Source: Tessaracoccus coleopterorum
GTDB taxonomy: Bacteria > Actinomycetota > Actinomycetes > Propionibacteriales > Propionibacteriaceae
DNA length: 64,000 nucleotides
NCBI RefSeq assembly: GCF_011174705.1
Contig: NZ_JAANIJ010000001.1
Span: forward strand, 2,914,001 to 2,978,000
Direction: 5' to 3'
A model generated the notes under the pieces. The model was not told the origin of the DNA, searched no databases, and was given only the letters and a program-made list of their open reading frames with translations. Positions 9,523 to 21,359 of the stretch are shown one piece after another. The position numbers and the translations under genes are program-made. Positions within the stretch are counted from its first letter, which is position 1. Each line of letters begins with the position of its first letter.

Positions 9523-12500
9523 GGGGCGCCTCGATCGTGACGCCCTTCGGGTTAGGCGGGCGCCCGCCGCGAGCATCGCCGACTCGAGCCCGCTCGCGCC
9601 GACGCGTCCGCCGTCGACCTCCTCGATCCGGATCCGCCGCATCCGACCCTCACCCACCGCGGCACGGAGCGCGGCCACGACGAGCCCGGCGACCCCTCCC
9701 GGTCCTCCCCGAAGAGCGTCAGGAGGCGGCCCCCACGGGTCAGGTGGGCCAGCAGCACGCCGTCGGCCATGACCACGAGCGCGCCGGCCGCCCTGGACGG
9801 CCGCGCCGTCGGATGTTCGGGCCAGGGCAGCACGCTGCCGTAGGGGTTCGCGGGGTCGAGCGCGGCCACCACCACGGGGTGGGGTGCGTCGCCCCGAGGG
9901 CCACGGGCCCTGATCGGGTGAGTCGGCGTGGGTGCGCACCTCCCCGATGACGTCGGGCGTCGAGAACTGGGCGCCACCGAGGCCCTCGACGAGGTAGCCG
10001 CGCAGCACCTTGCCTGCCTGCTCCAACTCGGCCAGCAGCCGGTAGGCGGCGGCGAACCCGCCGGGTGTGCCGTCGGCGGTGACCCCGCCGCGCGTGATGA
10101 CGCCGAACCGGGATAGCCATGACGAGGCGAGGGCCAGTGCCCGTTCGGCCGGGGAGGGGCGATGGTCGGGCACCCGGTACCAGCGGCCCCCGTCGAGGGT
10201 TCCGACGGCGTCGCCGTCAGCGGGGCGCGGCCCAGTCGCGGGATGCGGGCCCTGCCACGCGGGTTCGGCCGGGCGGCCTTGTGGGCGCCGCGGGAGGGAC
10301 CCCCGATCCGGGCCCGCACGGGCGCGAAGGAAACGGGGGCGATCGCCCCTGCTCGGCCGCCTTCCACCAGGCCTCGACCGAGCGCTCCGGCAGCGACAGG
10401 TAGGTGCCGTCGCCCGCCGCGAGTGCCCCGGCCACCGCGGCCGACTCGGCATCGGGTGCCTGCTCCGGGTCGCCGACCATGTCGAGGTCGTCGGCAGGGA
10501 CGAGCGCGACGAGCGGGTCGTTCGGGCCGGCCGCGCCCCGGAACCGGATCAACACCTCGCCCTCCGCGATCAGCGCATCCAGATGGGCGGGGAGTAGCCA
10601 CCCAGTCGCGAGGGCAGCACATGGGTCTCCCAGGCGGAGGCGGGCAGCGCGACACCGGCCAGCCGCTGGAGGACGAGCAGCACCTCATCCGGGCTCGACC
10701 CCGGTCGCTCGACCAGTTGATGGGAGGAGGCCAGATAGCGCGCATACCCTGACTGCGACACGGGCTGCAGCTCGGAGCGGGCCTTCGCCAACGAGCGGGA
10801 CCGTAGCCTCCGCAGCACCTCCGGGTCGACGTATTCGAGATCGGAGGACGTGAACCGGCCGGCGCTCAGCCGCCGCCCGGCGGCCTCCCGCTCCAGCACC
10901 AGCGCCACCGTCGCCGGCCCGAGGCCGAGGTCGGCCGCCACCTGCCGTGCCGTGAACGGGCCGTGCGTGCGGGCATACCTGGCCACCAGCTGCGTCAGCG
11001 GGTCGCGCCCTCGGCCGACGGTGGTGCCGCGTGCCCGGCCGGCACCGGGACCCCCAGCGCGTCGCGCAGCAGGCCGAGGTCGGCTGTGGCAACCAGGTGC
11101 TCCCTGCCCGCCAGCTGCACCACCGCGAGCCTGCCCCGCAGCGTGTCGAGGGCCGCCGCGACGTCGATCCCCTCGAGGTGGTCGCCGAGGGAGGCGAGCG
11201 GTATCGGGCCGAGGAGGCGTGGCAGGTCGGCCACCTGTTCGACGGTGCGCGCCCGGCGATCGCCGGACAGGTGCCTGAGCTCGGCGACCACCTCGGCCAC
11301 GATGTCGGGGTCGAGCACCTCCCGCAGGTCGAGCGTGCCGAGCGCCGCCGCCAACAGGTCGGGGTCGAGCGACAGCAGCGCGGCGCGCCGCTCGGCCAAC
11401 GGCACGTCGCCGTCGTAGATGAACGCGCCCGGGTAGCGGAAGAGCAGGCTCGCCGCGAAGGGGCTGGGTCGCTCCGTGACGATCTCCACGAGCCGCACCG
11501 ATCCGGAGCGAAGCGCGTGCATCAGGTCGACAAGCGCGGGTACGTCGTAGACGTCCTGCGTCACCTCGCGCACCGTCTCGAGCACGATCGGGAACCGCGG
11601 GTAGTGGCGGGCCACCTCCAGCAGGTGCGCGGCCCGCTGCCGCTGCTGCCACAGGGGCGCGCGGCGCTTCGGGTCGGGCCGTGGCAGCAGCAGCGCCCGG
11701 GCGGCGGCCTCACGGAACCGGCCCGCGAAGAGGGCCGTCCCGCCGACCTGGGTCGTCACCAGGTCGAGCACGTCGTCGGGATCGACGAGGAGCAACCCGG
11801 CGAGCCGGTCCACCACGTCGGAGTCGGGGAGCCGCAGCACGATCCCGTCGTCGCCGGCCACGGGCTGCACGTCGATGCCCGTCTCCGACGACAGCGCCGC
11901 GGCGATGATGGTGCCCCAGGCCCGAGCACCCGGCGGCCGAGCGGGGAGTGGATCACGACGCGCCAGTCGCCCAACTCGTCGCGGAAGCGTTCGAGCACCA
12001 CCGTCTTCTCGTCGGGGACCACGCCGGTGGCCGCGCGCTGCTCCGTGAGGTAGGTCGCCAGGTTGGTGCGCGTGTTGTCGTCGACGTGGGCATGGGCCAG
12101 CCGGTTGGGATCGCGGGCCGCCTCCCGCTGCAGCCGCCCGATGCCGCGTCCGAGCTCGACGGGGCGCCCCTCGTCCTCGCCGCGCCAGAACGGCAGCCGT
12201 CCGGTGTTGCCGGGGGCGGGCGAGACCCGCACCTGGTCGCGGGTGATCTCCTCGATGCGCCATGACGAGGCGCCGAGCGTGAACACGTCACCCACCCGCG
12301 ACTCGTGCACCATCTCCTCGTCGAGCTCCCCGACGCGGCGGGCTCCCTGCTCGTCGCCGACCAGGAACACGCCGTACAGCCCGCGGTCGGGATCGTGCCG
12401 CCGGAGGTCGCCGCGAGCCGCAGCGCGCCTGGCCGCGGGTAGAGACGCTTGTCATCGCCCAGTACCAGCCGGGCCCGCAGGTTTGCGAAGTCCGCGGACG

Positions 12501-14030
12501 GGTAGGCGCCGGTCAGCAGTTCGACCACCGAGTCGAGCAGCGGCCTCGGCAGGCCTGCATAGGGCTGCGCCCGGGTGACGGTGCCGAACCAGTCGTCGAC
12601 GTCGAGGCCATCCTCACCCGCCGCGGCGGCCGCGGCCACCGTCTGCTGCGCCAGCACGTCGAGCGGATGCCTCGGCACCTTCAGCTCCTCGATCTCGCCC
12701 GCGAGCATGCGTTCGACCGTGACGACGGCGGCGGCGAGGTCGCCCCGGAAGAGGGGTAGACGTCGCCGTGCGAGATGGCGCCCACCACATGCCCGGCCCG
12801 CCCGACCCGCTGCAGCGCGCTGGCCACCGATGGGGGAGCCGACACCTGGATCACCCGGTCGATGGCCCCATGTCGATCCCGAGCTCGAGTGAACTGGTGG
12901 CCACCACGCAGCGCAGGTCGCCCGCCTTCAACGCCGCCTCGATCTCGGCGCGCTGTTCCTTGCTGACCGACCCGTGGTGGGCCCTGGCGATCACCGCCGG
13001 GGCGCCGCGCACGGTGTCCGCCGGAGCCATCACCTGCGCAGGGGCCTGGCCGGGATTGGGGCAGCGTGTCAGGGGCGTGTTCCTCGGCCCACATCTCGTT
13101 CAACCGCCCGGTGAGGCGCTCGGCTGTCCGACGCCCGTTGGTGAAGATCAGGGTGGAGCGGCCTTCCTTGACCCTCCCGTAGATCTCGGCCTCGACGTGG
13201 GGCCAGAGTGACCCGCTGCCGGGGGCGTCAACGGAGACGGTGTCGGTGCCCGCCCTGCGAGCAGCGGGTCGACGGGTGCCTCGGCCCCGGGCGTGGGCCG
13301 GGGTCGGCCATGTCCGGCACCGGCACCCGGACGGCGACGTCCCACGACTTGGTGGTGGGCGGGGCCACGACCGTGACCGGTCGGTCGCCGCCCAGGAACG
13401 CTGCGATCCGGTCGATCGGACGCACCGTGGCCGACAGCGCGACGCGCTGCACATCGTCGCCCACCAGGGAGTCGAGTCGCTCGAGGCTCAGCGCGAGGTG
13501 GCTGCCGCGCTTGGTGCCCGCCACCGCGTGGATCTCGTCGATGATCACGGTGCCGACATCGGTGAGGGTCCTGCGTGCACCGCTTGTGAGCATCAGATAG
13601 AGCGACTCGGGTGTGGTGATGAGGATGTCGGGCGGGTGCCGCAGCAGGGCGGCCCGCTCCCGGGGAGCGGTGTCGCCGGAACGGACGCCGACGGTGATGG
13701 GACGCAGCCCGACCCCGAGCCGCTCCGCCGCGAGCCGGACGCCGGTGAGCGGAGCACGCAGGTTGCGTTCGACGTCGACGCCGAGCGCCTTGAGTGGCGA
13801 CACGTAGAGCACCCGCGTCCCGGGGTCGCGACCGTGGCATTGGCGAGGGCGTCGATGGCCCACAGGAATGCGGCGAGGGTCTTGCCCGAGCCGGTGGGCG
13901 CCACCACGAGCGAGTGTTCACCCGCGGCGATGGAGCGCCACGCCTCGGCCTGGACGGCCGTGGGGGAGGCGAAGACGTCGGAGAACCACTGGCGGGTGGG
14001 CAGCGAGAACGGCGCCAGCGGGTCGGTCAT
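9515..14030 (-). CDS. lhr: Lhr-type ATP-dependent DNA helicase
   Basis: About 1,500 residues spread over some eight frame fragments. Superfamily 2 motifs appear in order: motif I APTGSGKT (about residue 45), motif II DEIH in [11 protein letters not shown], motif [12 protein letters not shown], motif [11 protein letters not shown], motif [15 protein letters not shown], and motif [10 protein letters not shown]. Winged-helix and Lhr-specific C-terminal regions follow (for example [12 protein letters not shown]). Full length matches the Lhr family. It unwinds DNA or RNA:DNA hybrids 3' to 5' in repair. It ends overlapping nei2 and starts 55 bases after gnd. The frame fixes I checked are single G/C losses (for example CTAACCCG near 9551 lacks one C). 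Confidence 0.9.
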
Positions 14031-14085
14031 GCGGGCAATCCTGCCACCCGCCCCCGACCTGCCGGCGCCGTATCGAGGAGGGCCG

Positions 14086-15518
14086 TCAGGCCGTCTGCTC
14101 CTCCGAGCCGTCGGTCGACCAGTTGACGTGGAACGAACCCTCGCGGTCGACCCGGCGGTAGGTGTGCGCACCGAAGTAGTCGCGCAGTCCCTGCGTGAGG
14201 GCCGCGTTCAGTCGCGGGGCGCGGGCCTGGTCGTAGTGGGCGAGCGCCGCGGAGAAGCCCGGCACGGGGACCCCCGCCTTGACGGCGGCCGCGACGACCT
14301 CTCGCCACCCTCCTGCGCCCCGGTCAGGCCCTCGGCGATCGAGGGTGCCTCGAGGAGCGTCACGAGGTTGTTGGCCGCGTACTCCGAGCGGATCCGCTCC
14401 AGTAGGCGGGCGCGGATGATGCAGCCGTCACGCCAGATCCCGGCCACATCGCCGATGTTGATGTCCCAGCCGTACTCGGCCCCGGCCATGCGGATCTCGT
14501 CGAGGCCCTGGGCGTAGGCGACCACCTTGCTCGCCCAGAGGGCCTGGCGGATCTGCTCGATGAAGGCGTCACGGTCGGCTGCCTCGATCACCCCTGCCGG
14601 GCCCGTGAGCGCGCGCTGAGCGGCGGCCCGCAGCTCGGGGGCGGACGAGATGGCCCGGGCGAACACGGCCTCGGCGATGGTGTTGACGGGGGTGCCGAGG
14701 TTGAGGGCGGACTGCACGGTCCAGGTGCCGGTGCCCTTCATGCCGGCGGCATCGACGATCACCTCTACGAGCGGGCGACCGGTTGCGGCGTCGACCTTGC
14801 GCAGCACCTCGGAGGTGATCTCGATCAGGTACGAGTCGAGATCACCCGTGTTCCAGGCGGCGAAGACGTCGGCCATCTCCGGGTAGGTGAGGCCCAGACC
14901 CTTCAGGAGTTGGAACGCCTCGCCGATGAACTGCATGTCGGCGTACTCGATGCCGTTGTGGATCATCTTGACGAAGTGGCCCGCGCCGTCGGTGCCGATG
15001 TAGGTGCAGCAGGGCTCCCCGTCCACCTGGGCGGAGATCGACTCGAGGATGGGGCCCAACGCCTCGTAGGACTCCCGGGAACCGCCGGGCATGATCGAGG
15101 GGCCCTCGAGCGCGCCGACCTCGCCGCCGGAGATGCCTGCGCCCACGAAATGGAGCCCCAGCTCGCGGAGCCTCGCCTCGCGCCGCCGGGTGTCCTCGTA
15201 GAAGGCGTTGCCCCCGTCGACGACGATGTCGCCCTCCTCCAGGAGGGGGACGAGCGCGTCGATGGTCGCGTCCGTGCCGCCTCCGGCCTGCACCATGATG
15301 ATGATGCGGCGTGGCCTCTCGAGCGATGCGACGAAGTCGGCCAGTTCGTGGGCGGGGCGGAAGTCGCCGTCGGAACCGTGTTCGGCCATCACCGCGTCGG
15401 TCTTGGCCGCCGTCCGGTTGTAGATCGCCACCCTGTGTCCCTTGTGGGCCAGGTTCCTTGCGAGGTTGGAGCCCATCACGGCCATCCCCACCACGCCAAC
15501 GTTGGCAAGCTCAGTCAT
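14086..15518 (-). CDS. gnd: 6-phosphogluconate dehydrogenase, decarboxylating
   Basis: About 478 residues, the long dimeric form. The Rossmann start is [16 protein letters not shown]; the substrate signature is [21 protein letters not shown] near residue 125; [11 protein letters not shown] (about residue 262) is present. It oxidises 6-phosphogluconate to ribulose 5-phosphate with NADP in the pentose phosphate pathway. One frameshift near 14297 (in EEGG/REVV) cuts off the last 70 residues, which otherwise continue through [11 protein letters not shown] and [16 protein letters not shown]. The ATG at 15518 follows GGAGGATGGTAA. It is the first gene of a probable gnd-lhr-nei transcript. Confidence 0.93.
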
Positions 15519-15774
15519 TTACCATCCTCCGATCGGTTCGGCCCGAGCCTACCGGGGAGCCGGGTCCCCAGATGGAGCGCCCGCGGGGTGGGCGGGCACG
15601 AGGGAGGCGCAGTGAGCGGCCATGAGCCGCTAAACGGTCAGTATCGCTCAGAGCGGCAGTTCATTTCCGCCAGAATTGTGAGCGGTTCCAGCCCCGATGA
15701 TTGCAGGGCGGTCAGGTCGGTGTACCGTCATTCACACAGAAGAGCTCCCGCTCAAAGTAGATCCGGAGGATTGA

Positions 15775-17113
15775 ATGTCAGTCTCGTTCAAGCGTTACAT
15801 GAAGGTGACCGCGCTGTTGTCGGTGACCGCTCTCGGCCTGTCCGCCTGTGCAGGTACGACGCCGTCGGGGAGCGGGTCGCCCGCCGCCACCGCCGGCGGC
15901 AGCGCCTCGGCGACGGCCCCGGCCGAGGTCGTCGAGCTGCAGTATCTGCACCGTCTCCCCGACGGCGAGGGCATGACCGCCGTCGCGGACATCATCGCCA
16001 AGTGGAACGCCGAGAACCCGAACATCCAGGTCACCTCGACCAAGTTCGACGGCAAGGCCCAGGAGATGATCACCAAGCTCGAGACCGACGTGAAGGCGGA
16101 CAACGCCCCTGTCTCGCGCAGCTCGGCTACGGCGAGGTGCCCGAGATGTTCGTCAAGGGCCTGGTTGAGGACGTCACGGCCGAGGCCGACAAGTACCGCG
16201 ACCAGTTCGGCGGCGCGTTCGACCAGATGAGCGTCGGCGGCGTGACCGTCGGCCTGCCCAGGATTCGGGACCCTCATCTACATGTACAACGAGGCCGAGT
16301 TCCAGAAGCTGGGCCTTGAGGTCCCACCACCGACGCCGAGCTCGTCGAGGTCGCCGCCAAGGCGGCCGCCGCAGGCAAGTACGCCGCCGTGTTCACCCCG
16401 ACGAGGGCCAGAACTGGCTCGCGGGCCAGGCCGCCGGTGCGGGTGCCAACTGGTTCTCGGCCGAGAACGACCAGTGGAAGATCGACACCTCCGACGCGGG
16501 CACCGCCGCCGTCGCCACCATGTGGCAGAGCATGCTCGACGCCAAGTCGGCCCTGGTCGTCAACCGCTGGAGCGAGCAGTGGGATGCCGCCATCCTCGAC
16601 GGCACGATCATCGGTCACGTCGCCGCGGCCTGGGAGACCGGTTTCACCCTCGACTCGCTCGACGGCACCGCCTTCGAGGGCCAGTGGCGGGTCGCTCAGA
16701 TGCCCGCCATCGGCGGCTCGGCCAAGACCGGCCCCGACGGCGGCTCCGGTGTCGCGATCATGAAGGGCTGCGCGAACCCGGCCGAGGCGATGGCCTTCAA
16801 CGCCTGGTTCAACACCCAGGTCGACGACCTCGCCTCGCAGGGCCTCGTCCCCGCCGCGACCACCGCAGCCAAGACCTCCGAGAAGCAGCTGCGTCAGTTC
16901 GGTGGCCAGGATGTCATGTCCGAGCTGGTGACGGCCAACGCCAACACCAACGCCGTCAACTACATCCCCGGCTTCTCCGCCGTCGGCCCGAAGATGAACG
17001 AGGCGGCCGCCGCCGCCGGTTCCGGCACGGGCAAGGTCGCCGACGTCTTCACCGCCGCCGCGGCCGCCTCGATCGCAGCGCTCGAGGACGCCGGTCTCCC
17101 CGTCGCCAAGTGA
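15775..17113 (+). CDS. Sugar ABC transporter solute-binding lipoprotein
   Basis: About 447 residues. A lipoprotein signal peptide runs to the lipobox LSAC at about residue 25, followed by a Gly/Ser/Ala linker. The mature protein shows type-1 sugar-binding fold features: SYGEVPEMFVKGLVEDV after repair, FSAENDQWKIDT, and AAWETGFTLDSL. It should be anchored outside the membrane and deliver an oligosaccharide to the two permeases downstream. Start ATG follows CGGAGG. Frameshifts fall near 16110, 16260, 16322 and 16400, each resolvable as one lost C. A strong hairpin follows before the permeases. The sugar cannot be read from sequence. Confidence 0.88.
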
Positions 17114-17133
17114 TCAACCGTTGATCTGAGAAG

Positions 17134-17172
17134 CGCCGGGCTCGGGACTCACCCTCCCGGGCCCGGCGTTTC
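17134..17172 (+). terminator. Hairpin between solute-binding protein and permeases (terminator or attenuator)
   Basis: Arms CGCCGGGCTCGGGA and TCCCGGGCCCGGCG pair over 14 positions with one G-T wobble around a seven-base loop, extended by AA/TT pairs and followed by TTTCT. It lies 20 bases past the binding-protein stop and 44 before the first permease. It would let the binding protein be made in excess over the permeases. Confidence 0.75.
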
Positions 17173-17215
17173 TGCCGCCACCCCATCGGACAACCTCCCC
17201 TGCAAGGATGATCCC

Positions 17216-18167
17216 ATGACTTCTGCAACCACACCGGGCGCACAGGCGCGCCGAGGTAAGTGGAGCCGACAGGCGAAGCACGAGGCGCTCACCGGGTGGG
17301 CCTTCTCCCTCCCGTTCTTCCTGGCCTTCTGTCTCGTCTTCGCCGCCCCGATCATCTCGGCGCTCTACTCCAGCTTCTTCCAGCAGAAGGCATCCGGCGG
17401 GGCCTCTTCGGAGGCGGTGAGAAGGTCGACGTGTTCGTCGGGCTCGACAACTACCTGGTCGCGGGGAGCGACCCGGCCTTCTGGACCGGCGTCGGGCGCG
17501 TCATGCTGTTCGGCATCGTCCAGATCCCCATCATGATCGGCGTCGCGCTCATCCTCGCGCTCATCCTCGACTCGTTCCTGGTGCGGCGCCGCGCCGGGTG
17601 GCGACTCAGCTTCTTCCTGCCCTACGCGATCCCCGGTCTGATCGCGGCCATCATCTGGGGCTACCTCTATGTCCCGGAGGTCTCGCCCTTCGCGGGCGGA
17701 CTCCCCGCCATCGACGGCAACCCGTTCTTCATGGCACCCCAGGTGATCCTGTGGTCGATGGCCAACATGACGACGTGGACCTACACCGGTTACAACATGC
17801 TGATCTTCCTGGCCGCGCTGCAGGCCATCCCGGGGGACCTCTACGAGGCGGCCCGCATCGACGGGGCATCGGGCTGGAAGATCACCACGAAGATCAAGAT
17901 CCCGATGGTCTCCTCCGCGGCACTCCTCGCGGTCCTGCTGTCGATCGTCGGCACGATCCAGCTCTTCAATGAGCCGACGGTGATGCAGAAGCTGGCCGGG
18001 TGGATGCCCAACACGTACACCCGATGATGATGTCCTACAACTCGATGATGGGTCAGCTGACCCCGTCCGGATCCGGGCCCGCCTCAGCGATCTCCATCCT
18101 GATGGCGCTCATCGCGGGCGTGCTCGCGGTCGGGTACTTCATCATCTCGAAGAAGGTAAACAAGTGA
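17216..18167 (+). CDS. Sugar ABC transporter permease, MalF/UgpA type
   Basis: About 318 residues with six hydrophobic segments, beginning WAFSLPFFLAFCLVFAAPIISALY. The EAA loop that contacts the ATPase is clear: DLYEAARIDGASGWKITTKIKIP near residue 215. No ATPase gene is nearby, as is usual where a shared MsiK-type ATPase serves many importers. Frameshifts near 17398 and 18023 split it; the last part MMMSYNSMMGQL and ISILMALIAGVLAVGYF is in a third frame. Its TGA overlaps the next ATG (TGATG). Start ATG at 17216 is the first with good coding bias; the upstream ribosome site is weak. Confidence 0.88.
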
Positions 18168-19074
18168 TGCCCAGGATGAAGACCACCCTGACGGCCTCGT
18201 CTACCGTCCGTCCATCGATGGCCAGCCGCCGCGCTCCATCGCGCCGAAGCTGCCGGCCCGCGTGCTCACGATCATCCTGCTCGTGTTCACCCTCGTGTAC
18301 TTCCTCTTCCCGATCGTGTGGGTCGTCTTCGCCTCGTCGAAGTCGAACAGCGATCTCGTGTCCACCTTCGGCTTCTGGTTCTCCGACGACATCAACTGGG
18401 CAGGCAACTGGAGCGCCCTGATGGAGTGGACGCAGGGCCTCTTCCCGCGCTGGGTGCTCAACTCCATCTTCTACTCGACCGCCTCCGCGGTCGTCGGCAC
18501 GCTGCTCGCCGTCTCGGCCGGCTACGCCATGGCGAAGTTCAACTACCCGGGCCGCAGCGCGATGCTCGGCACCATCATGGTCGGGCTGCTGATGCCGGTG
18601 GCCCTGCTGACGGTGCCGATGTACCTGTTGTTCAGCAACCTGGGGCTGAACAACACGATCTGGTCGATCCTCATCCCGTGTATGGTCTCGCCGTTCGGCG
18701 TGTTCCTCGGCAACGTCTACGCGACGACGTCGGTGCCCACCGAGCTCCTCGAGGCGGCCCGCATCGACGGCGCGGGCGAGGCACGGATCTTCTTCACCAT
18801 GGTGCTGAGGCTTCTCGCCCCGGCGATGGTGACGATCTTCCTGTTCATCTTCGTCGCCACCTGGAACAACTTCATGCTCCCGTTGATGATGCTGAGCTCC
18901 CCGGAGTTGAAGCCGGTCACGCTGGGCCTCTACGGCATGATGAGCTACTTCTCGCCCGACCGCGGTGCGGTGCTGCTCGGCTCGCTCGTGGGCGTCCTGC
19001 CGCTGATCGTGCTGTTCCTGTTCCTGCAGCGTTACTGGCAGTCGGGTCTGGCCGCCGGAGCGGTCAAGGGCTGA
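18167..19074 (+). CDS. Sugar ABC transporter permease, MalG/UgpE type
   Basis: About 303 residues and six transmembrane segments (first around ILLVFTLVYFLFPIVWVVF). The EAA loop is ELLEAARIDGAGEARIFFTMVLR near residue 195. One frameshift near 18185 separates the first nine residues; restoring one C gives MPRMKTTPDGLVYRPSIDGQPP. It pairs with the MalF-type permease, whose stop it overlaps, to form the membrane channel. The rest is intact to TGA at 19072-19074. It converges on pyrC with a 76-base gap in which I see no strong terminator. Confidence 0.88.
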
Positions 19075-19150
19075 CCCGGCCGTCCGACGAACCGCCGCCG
19101 TGCAGCACCACCGATCGGTCGCAATGGGCGCTCGGGGTGAGCACCTCGGA

Positions 19151-20414
19151 TCAGCGGCGGTACGTCTGCCTGCCGCGGAGGAAGGTGGCCTCGACCGGGT
19201 CGGGGAGCGATCTGCCGTGGTACGGGTTGTTGCGCGACAGCGACGCAGAGGCCGACCTGTCGACAGTCGAGTCCCGCGTCGGGTCGATGAGCACCAGGTT
19301 GGCCGGCTCGCCGACTGCGAGCGGACGGCCGTGGCCCGCGAGGCCCGCGATCCGGGCCGGGGTGTGGCTCATCCGGTCCGCGACCCCCACCCAGTCCAGC
19401 CGGCCGGGCCGCACCATGGTCGCGATGACGACCGAGAGGGCCTGCTCGAGGCCGAGCATCCCGGCCGGGCATCGACGAAGGCGTGGTCCTTGTCGTGCGA
19501 GGCGTGTGGCGCGTGGTCGGTGGCCACCACGTCGATCGTTCCGTCGGCGAGCGCGGCGCGGACGGCCTCGATGTGCTCGTCGGGGCGCAGAGGCGGGTTG
19601 ACCTTGAAGGTGGTGTCGTAGCCCTCCAGTTCAGAGGTGTCGAGCAGGAGGTGGTGTGGCGTGACCTCGGCGGTCACCCGGATGCCGCGGGCCTTCGCCC
19701 AGCGGATGACGTCGACGCCCTCAGCGGTGGAGACGTGGCAGACGTGGAGCCGTGAACCGGTGGCCTCGGCAAGCTGCACGTCACGGGCGATGATCGTCGA
19801 CTCGGCGACGGGCGGCCATCCGCCGAGGCCGAGCCTGCCCGAGATCTCGCCCTCGTGGCAGCAGGCACCGGGCCCGGCCAGGTACGAGTCCTGCGAGTGC
19901 TGCGCGATGACGCCGTCGAACGGCCTGACCCACTCGAGGGCCCGACGCATCAGCAGCGGGTTCATGAGGCAGTGCCCGTCGTCGGAGAACATCGTCACCC
20001 CGGCGGCGGACCTGTGCATGAGGCCGAGCTCGGCCAACTGCTCGCCGGCCAGCCCTTCGAGATCGCGCCGATCACAGCGACGTCGACCCGGCCTGCGCGG
20101 ATTCCGAGCTCGCGGATGTACTCGGCCTTCTCCGCGGTGTCGGTGACGGGTGTCGTGTTGGCCATGGCGCACACGGCGGTGAACCCGCCGCGGGCGGCCG
20201 CCGTCGAGCCGGAGAGCACGGTCTCGGCGTCCTCGCGACCGGGCTCACGGAGGTGGGTGTGCACGTCGACGAGGCCGGGCAGCGCGAGCAGCCCGTCGCA
20301 GTCGATCGACGCGGCGCCCGCGGGGGCCGCGTCGACCAGCACGCCGTCGGCGATGAAGAGGTCGGTGCGGCTGCCGTCGGGCAGCGTCACGGAGCGCAGC
20401 TGGGTGGCGGTCAA
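19151..20414 (-). CDS. pyrC: Dihydroorotase (type I)
   Basis: About 421 residues. The metal site is complete: [10 protein letters not shown] (HxH, about residue 55), [16 protein letters not shown] and TDHAPH (catalytic Asp, about residue 300). It closes carbamoyl aspartate to dihydroorotate in pyrimidine synthesis. Frameshifts near 20060 and 19470 divide it into three pieces. I take the TTG at 20414, five bases after the pyrB stop, as the start because the ACTGACAGCC before it carries AGGGA at a workable distance; a nearby CTG is the alternative. It ends the local pyr operon, with no carA or carB following, only the convergent ABC importer. Confidence 0.9.
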
Positions 20415-20419
20415 GGCTG

Positions 20420-21359
20420 TCAGTCCCTTCGCTCGCTGCCGGTATCTCCGGCCAGCAGGTGGTACAGAACGCTCATCCGGACGGCGACGCCGGAGGAGAC
20501 CTGATCGAGGATGATCGACTGCGCGGCGTCGGCCGCGGGCGAGGAGATCTCGAGGCCGCGGTTCAGTGGCCCGGGTGGGCGATGCAGGCCCCGGCTTGAG
20601 CCGGGCAAGGCGCGTCGCCGTCAACCCGTAGCCCGCGATGTACTCGCGCTCCGAGGGGAAGAAGCCGCCGCTCATCCGCTCGCGCTGGACGCGCAGCATC
20701 ATGGCGACGTCGAGGTCGGCTAGCACCGAATCGAAGTCGGTGGTGACCTCCACACCCCAGGCGTCGACGCCGGGGGCAGCAGCGTGGGGGAGCGACCAGG
20801 ACGGGGAAGGCGCCCAGCTTGTGGAGGAGCGCCACGTTGGAGCGCACCACCCGGGAGTGGAGGAGGTCGCCGGTGATGGCCACCCGTTTGCCCTCGATGT
20901 CGCCGAGATCGTGGCGCCGGAGGTGGCGCCGGATGGCGTGCGCGTCGAGCAGGGCCTGGGTCGGGTGCTCGTGCATGCCGTCGCCGGCGTTGACCATCGA
21001 CGCGCGGACCCAGCCCGCGGCCTGCCGGACCGAGCCGGAGCCGGCGTGGCGCATCACGATCGCGTCCACGCCCATCGCGTCGAGCGTCATGAGCGTGTCG
21101 CGCATCGACTCGCCCTTGCTGACGGAGCTGCCCTTCGCGGAGACGTTGATCGCGTCGGCGGAGAGCCACTTGGCCGCCAGTTCGAACGACGACCTGGTGC
21201 GGGTCGAGTCCTCGAAGAAGAGGTTGACCACGGTGCGGCCCGCAGCGCCGGGAGCTTCTTGATGGGCCGCGACTGCACGTCGTGCATCTCCTCGGCGGTG
21301 GCCAGGATCATCTCGATCTCGTCGCGGCTGAGGTCGGCGATGCCGAGGAGATGCTTCAC
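20420..21359 (-). CDS. pyrB: Aspartate carbamoyltransferase catalytic subunit
   Basis: About 314 residues. Carbamoyl-phosphate motif [18 protein letters not shown] (about residues 50-67), HPTQALLDA (about 132) and [11 protein letters not shown] near the end are all present once frames are joined. It condenses carbamoyl phosphate with aspartate. Frameshifts lie near 21243, 20782 and 20585. The GTG start at 21359 overlaps the pyrR stop as GTGA, and pyrC follows after five bases, so the three are one transcript. No regulatory pyrI is seen, as is normal outside the enterobacteria. Confidence 0.92.
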
